From assembly GCA_030433055.1 (NCBI GenBank), contig JAUILJ010000299.1:1-8408 (forward strand): DNA of 8,408 bases, given 5' to 3'. How positions within the stretch are numbered: the first letter of the stretch is position 1; each line of letters begins with the position of its first letter. This document shows positions 1 through 5,481 of this stretch, one piece after another. Both the position numbers and the translations under genes were made by a program. The notes under the pieces were generated by a model that ran no database searches, was not told where the DNA came from, and saw only the letters and a list, made by a program, of their open reading frames with translations. Source of the DNA: Polyangia bacterium. GTDB lineage: Bacteria > Myxococcota_A > Polyangia > Polyangiales > Polyangiaceae.

Positions 1-332
1 TACACCAGTAGCGTGCGCCCAATGCGCAGCACCGCGCCGTCATCGATGCGCACGCGCACATTCGGGCTCAGGCGGTGCCCGTTGACCCAGGTGCCATTGC
101 GACTCCCGACGTCTTCCAGTTGCAGCACCGCGCCGGCGCGGCTGAACCGCACGTGATCTCGACTGACCTTGGAATCCTGAATTCCTACAGATTCGAACCA
201 AGCGCGCCCGAGCGGCTGATTGAGAGTTGGCAGCGGCAACGCCGAAGACCGAGGGAATGCGACAACGAGCGCAGGGATCCCGCCCTCGCTCGGAGGCAGC
301 TCGGGTAACTCGTAGTCTTCGGTCGCTCGCAT
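1..332 (-). CDS. FHA-domain protein, N-terminal part (3' end outside window); possible FHA-type sigma-54 activator
   Basis: The reverse strand is open from an ATG at 332 to the left edge (110 codons), so the gene is cut by the window. Residues about 20-110 read as a forkhead-associated domain, a phosphothreonine-binding fold. The key motifs are Gly42-Arg43, the Ser57-Arg58-x-His60 phosphopeptide-binding segment, and DVGSRNGTWVNG (74-85) with the canonical Asn79-Gly80-Thr81, followed by the typical DDGAVLRIGRT strand. The start at 332 has GGGAG about ten bases upstream. An in-frame ATG at 362 would add ten residues (MVYDVGSERK) but would overlap the kinase start on the other strand. In myxobacteria, N-terminal FHA domains with this kind of preceding segment often belong to sigma-54 enhancer-binding activators. 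That is inference, because the AAA+ and HTH regions would lie outside the window. The divergent kinase could supply the phosphothreonine signal. Confidence 0.85.
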   Translation of the reverse strand, partial: MRATEDYELPELPPSEGGIPALVVAFPRSSALPLPTLNQPLGRAWFESVGIQDSKVSRDHVRFSRAGAVLQLEDVGSRNGTWVNGHRLSPNVRVRIDDGAVLRIGRTLLV

Positions 333-375
333 CTTCCGCTCGCTCCCAACATCGTAGACCATGCGCGATGGTCCA

Positions 376-1650
376 ATGGATCAACTTTGTGCCGGCCAGC
401 GCCTAGACCGCTATGAACTCCTGGCCCCTCTGGGAAGAGGCGGGCAGGGGAGTGTGTGGCGCGTGCGCGATCCACTGCTCCCCGAGGCTCCGCGGGCGCT
501 GAAGTTGGTGGATATTGCGCTGGCTGGGCCGACGCAAGTCGAGCGCCTCCGCCGGGAGGCGCGCCAGTTGGCCGCGTTGAAACACGCGTCCATCGTGCCC
601 TGTCACGGCCTGTTCGAAGACTTGGAGCACGGAGTGCTCGGACTGGTGGTGACCTTCGTCGCGGGGCAACCCCTGAGCGACCTGCAACACGATCCCCGGC
701 TGACCGATGCGCTCGGGTTACGCGTCTTGCAGCACTTGGCTGATGCCCTGAGCTACCTTCACGAGCGCGGCATCGTGCATCGCGACGTGAAGCTCGAGAA
801 CGTGATCGTCGACGAGCGTTTCTTCGAGGATCCACAGGCCCCGGCGCGCGCGCGCCTGATCGACTTCGGCATCGCGACACCGAGCGAAGGTCAGCTCAAG
901 CTCACGCAGCTCGGGCACATCGTAGGCACGGCGCCCTACCTCGCGCCCGAGCTCGTCGATCCGTCGTTCTTTGCCGCGCCGCCGGATCCGAGCCGGAATA
1001 GCCGCGCGCCACGCGTCGACGTGTTCGCATTTGGCGTCCTGGCGTGGCGCTTGCTCCTGGGGATGCACCCAACCGGGCTCAGTGAACACGCGCGGCTCGA
1101 TGAGTTCTTGGTGGCCTACCGTCGCCTCTGCAAGGCGCCGGATCGCTGGTTGTGCGAGGCCAAGGGTCGACGCTACGAGCATTGGCTCCGCGGTTGCCTG
1201 GAGTTGAACCCCGAGCGGCGCATCGCCAAGGGAGCGGCGCTGGTGAACGCGATGCACGCGAGTGTCGGCAGTCCGGTGCCCGTAACGCTGCCCATCGAGC
1301 CCAGCGAGCTCGAGCGACTGTCGCTGATGGACAGCAGCCCGGGCAGTGACCGCCAGCCGATCCAGACGCGAGAGATCCGTTACCTCGACCTGGAGCCCCG
1401 CCTCGGAGTGACGGACGAATACGTCGGGACTCCCTCGCCGTTGCCGGTCGTGGTCCTGCCCCAAGAGCGCGTGAGTGTGCCCGTGTCGCCCGCGCCGCTC
1501 CCGTCGGAACCGCTGCCGTCTGAACCCCGGGCGACCTCGACCAGTCCGCTCGCGGTGTGGATCGGGGTCGCGGTCGGTGCGGGTTTGTTCTTGGGCCTGG
1601 TGGTGATCCTGGTGGTGGTGGTGATGGCGCTCCAGGTCGTTCAGTTCTGA
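376..1650 (+). CDS. Hanks-type serine/threonine protein kinase with C-terminal membrane anchor
   Basis: This 424-residue protein has a complete kinase domain. It shows the Gly-rich loop GRGGQG (20-25), ATP-binding Lys43 in ALKLV, likely helix-C Glu61, catalytic HRDVKLEN (135-142; Asp137, Lys139, Asn142), IDFG (Asp163), APE (190-192), Asp215 of the F-helix and an NPERR segment near 278-282. All catalytic residues are present, so it should be active. After the kinase domain (about 13-280) come a Pro/Ser-rich linker with a duplicated LPSEP and one hydrophobic segment (about 392-419) followed by a very short tail. It should therefore be anchored in the inner membrane by its C-terminus with no periplasmic sensor domain. 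The ATG at 376 is preferred because it leaves some room between the divergent starts; the ATG at 361 adds MRDGP. Neither has a clear ribosome-binding site. Its likely partner is the divergent FHA protein. The stop codon lies inside a cluster of CTGATC repeats. Confidence 0.95.
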   Translation: MDQLCAGQRLDRYELLAPLGRGGQGSVWRVRDPLLPEAPRALKLVDIALAGPTQVERLRREARQLAALKHASIVPCHGLFEDLEHGVLGLVVTFVAGQPLSDLQHDPRLTDALGLRVLQHLADALSYLHERGIVHRDVKLENVIVDERFFEDPQAPARARLIDFGIATPSEGQLKLTQLGHIVGTAPYLAPELVDPSFFAAPPDPSRNSRAPRVDVFAFGVLAWRLLLGMHPTGLSEHARLDEFLVAYRRLCKAPDRWLCEAKGRRYEHWLRGCLELNPERRIAKGAALVNAMHASVGSPVPVTLPIEPSELERLSLMDSSPGSDRQPIQTREIRYLDLEPRLGVTDEYVGTPSPLPVVVLPQERVSVPVSPAPLPSEPLPSEPRATSTSPLAVWIGVAVGAGLFLGLVVILVVVVMALQVVQF

Positions 1651-1688
1651 TCGATCGCGATCAGCGCTAGCGCCTGATCACCTGATCG
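1647..1688. promoter_or_regulatory. Cluster of four CTGATC(G/A) sites, candidate activator-binding (UAS) region or terminator hairpin
   Basis: CTGATCG at 1647-1653 and its exact reverse complement CGATCAG at 1658-1664 form a perfect 7-bp inverted repeat with a 4-bp spacer. Direct copies follow as CTGATCA (1674-1680) and CTGATCG (1682-1688). The block overlaps the kinase stop codon (1648-1650) and lies about 76-117 bp upstream of the start site predicted from the sigma-54 promoter at 1738. That distance is usual for enhancer-binding proteins. The inverted repeat could instead fold in RNA as a terminator after the kinase, but no T-tract follows it. Binding function is inference; the repeats themselves are plain in the sequence. 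Confidence 0.45.
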
Positions 1689-1737
1689 CAGCGTTTCCGC
1701 TCCCCCAGAAAAACCGAGAAAACGCGGAGAAATGGCC

Positions 1738-1753
1738 TGGCACGCATGCTGCT
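1738..1753 (+). promoter_or_regulatory. Sigma-54 (-24/-12) promoter candidate
   Basis: TGGCACGCATGCTGCT matches the sigma-54 consensus TGGCACG-N4-TTGC(A/T) at every specified base except one (C for T in the -12 element). The invariant GG (1739-1740) and GC (1751-1752) are separated by exactly ten bases, as required. The predicted transcription start is near 1764, so transcription would begin just before the ATG at 1766 and well before the ATG at 1799. This favours 1799 as the translation start. Such promoters need an AAA+ activator bound upstream. Confidence 0.6.
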
Positions 1754-1798
1754 CTAGGAGCCGGCATGACTGGCGTGACGGGGTGTTGGGGCGAGGCG

Positions 1799-1984
1799 AT
1801 GAAGCAGCGAATGACGGTGAGCCTGTGCGTGCTGGTGGGTGTGCTGAGCCTGTTCACCAGCGGTTGTGGGTTGGCGCGAGTGAACAGCCGCGCGAGCCTG
1901 AGCGCCCAGGTGGACGCGGGCGCGATGTGTGACGCCGGGCTGCCGCTCCCCGCGCTGTGGAGCGACGCCAACCAACGCCCGTAG
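1799..1984 (+). CDS. 5' part of a frameshifted lipoprotein gene: signal peptide and first residues
   Basis: The ATG at 1799 opens a classical lipoprotein signal peptide. It has a Lys/Arg n-region (MKQRM), a hydrophobic core (about residues 6-20) and the lipobox-like end LFTSGC with Cys23. The frame ends at TAG 1982-1984 after 61 residues. A purine-rich GGGGCGAGG lies at 1788-1796. An alternative ATG at 1766 has a good AGGAG (1756-1760), but it adds an atypical N-terminus with an acidic residue and coincides with the predicted sigma-54 transcription start. The export signal is encoded here, while the conserved body of the protein is encoded in the next frame (to 2774). This piece is therefore best read as the beginning of that gene. 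Removing one C from the CCC run at 1978-1980 would join the two frames into a 324-residue lipoprotein. Confidence 0.7.
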   Translation: MKQRMTVSLCVLVGVLSLFTSGCGLARVNSRASLSAQVDAGAMCDAGLPLPALWSDANQRP

Positions 1985-2774
1985 TCAAGCCGCGTTAGGA
2001 CCTGTCGTGGTGAGCCAGCAGGGTTGTCGAGTCGTTGTGCTGCCTGCGTGTCAGGTGGAGGGGGTGAGTAGCTACGCGACCAACGATATGGTGCCGACCA
2101 AACACGGGAAGCATACCCGCTTGAGCGCGCAGGCCGCGATGGACATGCCCTGGATTGGCGCTCGAGGAGATGCGTCCGGCGAAGTCAGCTACAGCGACGT
2201 CACGGTCGCGAATCACAGCAGCTCGCTGACGGCGCGCACCGTATTGCGCGGCGCTTGCGCTGGGGCGACCCACGTCGTCATGGGCTACTCCACTGGTGCG
2301 TTCCAACTCCAAGCCAGCACCGTGCAGTCGGGACGCATGGACAACAGCGTGGTGTCCGGGCAGGCGAATGCTTCCGCGGGGATTCTTAACAGCCAGGGAG
2401 ACTTGCCCGGGTGCCAGAACTTGACCGCGACGGACCGTGTGGGCGCGGCAGCGTGCGGCGCGGTCGTCGACCTGGAGCTGGCTCCCTTGGCTCAGCTCTG
2501 TGCGGGGCACGGCTGCGTCCCTGGCGCGGCGCCGGTTCAACCCGCGCCTGGGGCGCCCCCGGCAGCCCCGGGCTCGCCTGCTCCCGCGGTGGCCGCCGCT
2601 CCCGCGGCTTCGAGCGCAAGCTCCTGCACCAGTGATCTACCCGCCTGCCAGCAGCGTTGCGAAGGTGGCGACCGTGAAGCGTGCTCGGCGCTAGGCAGCG
2701 CCTGCACCTTCGGATTCAACGCTCAGGCTTGTGATCTGTACTGGAGGCCGATCTTGGGTTTGGCGGCGAAGTGA
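1929..2774 (+). CDS. Body of the frameshifted lipoprotein; small paralogue of the Sel1-like lipoprotein at 5482
   Basis: This frame is open from 1902, and the first usable codon is GTG 1929, giving 281 residues. It has no signal peptide of its own and is probably the continuation of the gene beginning at 1799. Residues about 26-190 match residues 72-247 of the protein at 5482-7230. Shared features are Cys33-x4-VLP-x-Cys41, a following SSYA/GSYGY, Cys110 just before ATHVV (ATHFV in the paralogue), a GAF segment, Cys162, and Cys176 followed by LELAPL (LELRAL). A Pro/Ala-rich linker (about 199-232) leads to one cysteine motif C244-EGGDREA-C252. This C-x2-G-x4-C pattern occurs eight times in the paralogue, so this copy looks like a family member with a single repeat unit. 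Residues 1-20 of this frame are probably not real protein. If the frameshift is genuine the gene is a pseudogene; if it is a sequence error it is an intact envelope lipoprotein. Function unknown. Confidence 0.7.
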   Translation: MTPGCRSPRCGATPTNARSQAALGPVVVSQQGCRVVVLPACQVEGVSSYATNDMVPTKHGKHTRLSAQAAMDMPWIGARGDASGEVSYSDVTVANHSSSLTARTVLRGACAGATHVVMGYSTGAFQLQASTVQSGRMDNSVVSGQANASAGILNSQGDLPGCQNLTATDRVGAAACGAVVDLELAPLAQLCAGHGCVPGAAPVQPAPGAPPAAPGSPAPAVAAAPAASSASSCTSDLPACQQRCEGGDREACSALGSACTFGFNAQACDLYWRPILGLAAK

Positions 2775-2852
2775 GGCGCTGGGAGCGTAGCACGACTTCG
2801 CGATTCCGTGCGGTTGGTTGGGAGCTAGAGGCTCGCTACTGGCCGCGCGGAG

Positions 2853-3770
2853 TCACTCCCCTGGGCCCAGGATCACGGAGTCCACGTGGGCGCTGTCGTC
2901 TTTCACCACGATGCCGATCATCGTCCACAGCTTGTAGACCTTGGTCTCCCTGGGGCGCGCCAGCGCCCGCTCGAGCACCGGCACCAGCTGAGACTGCAAG
3001 CAAGCGAGGAAGCGCGCGTCCGCAACCGTGGAAGCGTACAGGTCGACCCGAGGTACGCGCTTGGGCCTGGTGCGCACTTCGATGGCTAGCGACAGGCTCA
3101 CGGGATCTCTCGCGGCCTGCATGCGGGCGCAGTTCGGGCGTTGATCCAGCTCTTCCTTGACCAGGGCGGCCAGGAAGCGCTCGATGTCTGCCTCTTGCCC
3201 GCGACCCTCTACGCTCACCACGATCGGGAGCGGCGCGAACACCGGAGCCAGGCTGGTGGGGGTCGGCTTGCGAACGAGCAGCTTCTGCTCGACGAGCTGC
3301 GGCGGGCTCAACGCGATCGTGAGCCGGTAGTCCTGCCCGTTCAGCGTGACCACGCCGTGCGCTTCGTCCGCTTCGAGCTCGAAGTCTCTCAGCGCCTTGG
3401 TCGTTTCCTTGAGGTACTTGCACACCGCGCGGTGCTGCACCTGCTGTGGCTTGTCCTCTCCCAGCACGCCCCCAACTCGCAGCGGCTGCTGTTCGGTGCC
3501 CACCTGCTCCTGACCTCTGAGCGGCAGCTGGGCGTGCGCCTGGACGTATTGCCAGTCTTCCCGCTTGGCTGCCGCGCACAGCTCCCGCACGAAGCTCAAC
3601 GCTCCCGTCGCATCGCGCACGGTTGGCGCGCCCGCAGTCGGCGCTGGATCGTCGTCCTCAACGGCAATCGCCGACTCCGTCCGAGCATCCGGAGCCGCCG
3701 GTTCTGGGGGTGAGGAAGCGCCGCAAGCGCCGAGGAACGCGAAGAGCAACGGAGCGAAGCGGGCACGCAT
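2853..3770 (-). CDS. Predicted lipoprotein of unknown family
   Basis: This is a 305-residue protein with a short, typical lipoprotein signal: MRARF, a hydrophobic core, then lipobox LGAC with Cys16. The residue after Cys is Gly, so there is no inner-membrane retention signal and outer-membrane sorting is likely. An acidic Pro/Ala-rich linker (about 17-55) follows, then a globular region with four cysteines but no motif I recognise. The tail (about 245-305) contains an LACLQSQLVPVLERAL segment and beta-rich sequence, and resembles C-terminal domains of other myxobacterial lipoproteins only loosely. The ATG at 3770 was chosen; a GTG directly before it (3773) is the alternative. No strong ribosome-binding site is visible. 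It is convergent with the split lipoprotein gene ending at 2774 and lies on the same strand as the cysteine-rich lipoprotein gene upstream (148-bp gap), so co-transcription is possible but not shown. Confidence 0.88.
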   Translation of the reverse strand: MRARFAPLLFAFLGACGASSPPEPAAPDARTESAIAVEDDDPAPTAGAPTVRDATGALSFVRELCAAAKREDWQYVQAHAQLPLRGQEQVGTEQQPLRVGGVLGEDKPQQVQHRAVCKYLKETTKALRDFELEADEAHGVVTLNGQDYRLTIALSPPQLVEQKLLVRKPTPTSLAPVFAPLPIVVSVEGRGQEADIERFLAALVKEELDQRPNCARMQAARDPVSLSLAIEVRTRPKRVPRVDLYASTVADARFLACLQSQLVPVLERALARPRETKVYKLWTMIGIVVKDDSAHVDSVILGPGE

Positions 3771-3917
3771 CACACCCGACGTGTAGCGGTTGCCGTCGCT
3801 CGCCGCCAGCCTGAAGCCTGGGCGAAGCGGCCGTGAGCTGCGCTGCCCGCGAACTGAAATGCCGCGCTCGAAGGGCGGCGATGCGCCCGGGCTCGGGGAC
3901 CGGGAGCTACCGCAGGT

Positions 3918-5048
3918 TTACTCGCAGTAGCCAAACCACGCTGGCTCCGGCCCGCTGCCACAGCCCTTCCAGCCGCAGCCGCCCGCCTGGCACTCGATCT
4001 CGTAGTTGCAAGCGTCGCCGTCGGCGCCCTTGGGGACGCAGTTGGGGCCGCCACACCAGCTGTTCGAGTCGCAGCGTAGGCCGGGGCAGGGCTCGCCCGC
4101 CTTGGGCAGCGGGACGCAGCGCTCAGTGGTCGGGTTGCAGATGAGTCCTAATCCGCAGGGAACCGATGCGCAGGAATCGCCATCACCGGCGAGGGTCGCG
4201 CACTTGAAGACCGTCTCGTCGCAGTACAGGTTGTCCTGATAGAGGCAGGTGCGCTGGGTGAAGCTTTTGTCGGGAGCGTAGGAGCAGGCTTCGTGGAGTA
4301 TGGCGCAGGTTGCGTTGCAGCTCTCGCCGAGCTTCGCGATGTAGATCGCGGTGCAGCTCTGGTCGTGGGCTGGGTTCGTGTAGCTACACGTCATCTGGTA
4401 GGCGCCAGGCTCCTGTGCGCAGTACTCGGGGTAGTCGCACTGAGTGCCGAGCGGCTGCTCGCCCACCCAGTAGCGCGCCTTGTCGACGGGATCGCCGTCG
4501 GCGCAGGTCTGAGTGGTGTCTCGATACGCTGCGACCGTGGCCGCCAGGCGCTGGAAGTCGAGGTGATGGCCCTGGGCGCGGTGGCTATCCACCTGGTTCA
4601 GCTGCTTGTTGGCCTCCGCCGTGATCGCCGCCTCGCACTTGGCCTGGCTGTAGCTCTTGCCCTCGGCGGCGCAGCAATGCGCGAGGGTCTGGCAGTAGTC
4701 CCGCTGGATGGTCTCCCACGCCGCGACCAGGGCTGCGCGCTCGGGATCTCCCGCGTCCGTGGGGTACACGTCCGGGCCCGCGTCTTGCGGTGAAGCGTCG
4801 GGCGGCCCGGAATCGACCGTACCGGAGTCCGGCGAGCCACCGTCCAGCGCGCCGGAGCCGCCTGCACCGGAGCCGCCTGCACCGGAGCCGCCTGCACCGG
4901 AGCCGCCTGCGCCCGTGTCAGCAGCGCCGGCGCCCATCGAGCCGCCAGCGCTGATGGAGGTCTCGGAGGTCTTTCCGCCGCAGTGAACCAAAAAGCTCGA
5001 CGCGACGAGCAGGCCGGTGCTGATGAAGGTGCTCTTGAGGACGCGCAT
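3918..5048 (-). CDS. Cysteine-rich predicted lipoprotein with Gly/Ala/Ser repeat linker
   Basis: This is a 376-residue surface-type protein. The N-terminus (MRVLKST, then a hydrophobic core) ends at LVHC, Cys23, followed by Gly-Gly. His at the -1 position is unusual for a lipobox, so lipidation is likely but not certain. Residues about 24-102 form a low-complexity linker with four GAGGS units (46-65) and Asp/Pro/Ser-rich sequence, the style seen in many myxobacterial exported lipoproteins. A short helical region with Cys119 and the Cys125-Cys126 pair follows. The remainder is cysteine-dense, with spacing of the CxxGLxCxxxxxxC type that resembles Dickkopf-like cysteine-rich modules. Disulfide bonding outside the cytoplasm is expected. 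The open frame extends upstream to an ATG at 5309, but that extension lacks signal features; ATG 5048 places the signal peptide at the N-terminus. Specific function unknown. Confidence 0.88.
   Translation of the reverse strand: MRVLKSTFISTGLLVASSFLVHCGGKTSETSISAGGSMGAGAADTGAGGSGAGGSGAGGSGAGGSGALDGGSPDSGTVDSGPPDASPQDAGPDVYPTDAGDPERAALVAAWETIQRDYCQTLAHCCAAEGKSYSQAKCEAAITAEANKQLNQVDSHRAQGHHLDFQRLAATVAAYRDTTQTCADGDPVDKARYWVGEQPLGTQCDYPEYCAQEPGAYQMTCSYTNPAHDQSCTAIYIAKLGESCNATCAILHEACSYAPDKSFTQRTCLYQDNLYCDETVFKCATLAGDGDSCASVPCGLGLICNPTTERCVPLPKAGEPCPGLRCDSNSWCGGPNCVPKGADGDACNYEIECQAGGCGWKGCGSGPEPAWFGYCE
4852..4911. repeat. Four tandem 15-bp units encoding GAGGS
   Basis: The unit CCGGAGCCGCCTGCA is repeated four times head to tail (4852-4866, 4867-4881, 4882-4896, 4897-4911). 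Only the last base of the fourth unit differs. The unit length is a multiple of three, so copy-number change would lengthen or shorten the linker of the minus-strand lipoprotein without breaking the frame. Near-identity at the DNA level, including third codon positions, points to recent slippage or duplication. Confidence 0.95.
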
Positions 5049-5481
5049 GCTGCGTGTTGTACGGGAAGCGCGCCCAGAGGTGCTGCTTATGCGAGCCCAC
5101 GTCACCTCCGTCCAGGCGTCCGACCTCGCTGATGGGTGGCTTGGCGCTGCACGAGCCGTGAAAGCTGGAGCGGCCGCCGGGTATCCCGCGACGGACAGCC
5201 GCGCCCGACACGGCCCGGGTGCGGGCCCTCCTCCAGTTACCGTGCGGAAGTGCAGCCATGGGGTGTTGTGCGGCCTCGGCAGCGACGAGCGATGGCCTCC
5301 GAGTGCCAACGCGCCACGCCGGGGCGCGGCCCGTACTAGCTGCCCAGGGCAACGCCGCCCGCAAGCGGCAGCTGCGTGGCTCCTCCCCCCGAAACAAGCT
5401 CGAGCGGCTGGAAATGGTGGGATCCTTCACGCCACGGGGTCCCGATTTGCTCCGGCCCGGTGATCCAGATAGACCTCGGGG
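5049..5481. other. 433-bp divergent intergenic region, no convincing gene
   Basis: The region lies between two divergent lipoprotein genes and must hold both promoters. All frames here look like shadow or extension frames without signal peptides or recognisable motifs. GC-rich hairpins are visible: GGCCCG/CGGGCC (5212-5217 with 5222-5227, four-base loop), CGCGCC/GGCGCG (5310-5315 with 5323-5328) and GCCGC/GCGGC (5354-5358 with 5365-5369). None is followed by a T-run. TTGCTC at 5447-5452 with ATAGAC about 16 bases later is a weak promoter guess for the gene at 5482. No sigma-54 site as good as that at 1738 was found. Confidence 0.6.

Noticed and set aside
185..880. Long minus-strand open frame opposite the kinase (231 codons)
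   Set aside because: It is Arg/Ala/Pro-rich antisense translation of a high-GC gene, without recognisable motifs, and it overlaps both the FHA gene and the catalytic part of the kinase.
718..1464. Minus-strand open frame of 248 codons inside the kinase gene
   Set aside because: It lies fully antisense to a kinase with all catalytic motifs intact and has no domain or ribosome-binding site of its own.
1970..1990. Programmed +1 frameshift of the prfB type at the TAG
   Set aside because: There is no CTT-TGA slippery site and no upstream Shine-Dalgarno-like stimulator at the right distance; a simple indel in the CCC run explains the data better.
2790..2811. Hairpin GCACG/CGTGC between the convergent genes ending at 2774 and 2853
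   Set aside because: The stem is only five base pairs with a 12-base loop and no T-tract; too weak to annotate as a terminator.
3141..3713. Plus-strand open frame of 190 codons
   Set aside because: It is antisense to the lipoprotein gene at 2853-3770, which has a signal peptide and lipobox; this frame has neither.
3886..3907. GC-rich dyads CCCGG/CCGGG and GCTC/GAGC after the minus-strand gene ending at 3918
   Set aside because: The short stems are mutually exclusive, no T-run follows, and such dyads are expected by chance at this GC content.
4852..4911. Tandem repeats as a CRISPR array
   Set aside because: The units are 15 bp, directly adjacent with no spacers, and encode a Gly/Ala/Ser linker in frame.
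5049..5309. N-terminal extension of the cysteine-rich lipoprotein to ATG 5309
   Set aside because: The extra 87 residues would bury the signal peptide internally and have low-information Arg/Ala/Pro/Ser composition.
5420..5440. TGGGA-N8-GC match as a second sigma-54 promoter before the gene at 5482
   Set aside because: Only the GG/GC spacing fits; most other consensus bases in both elements differ.
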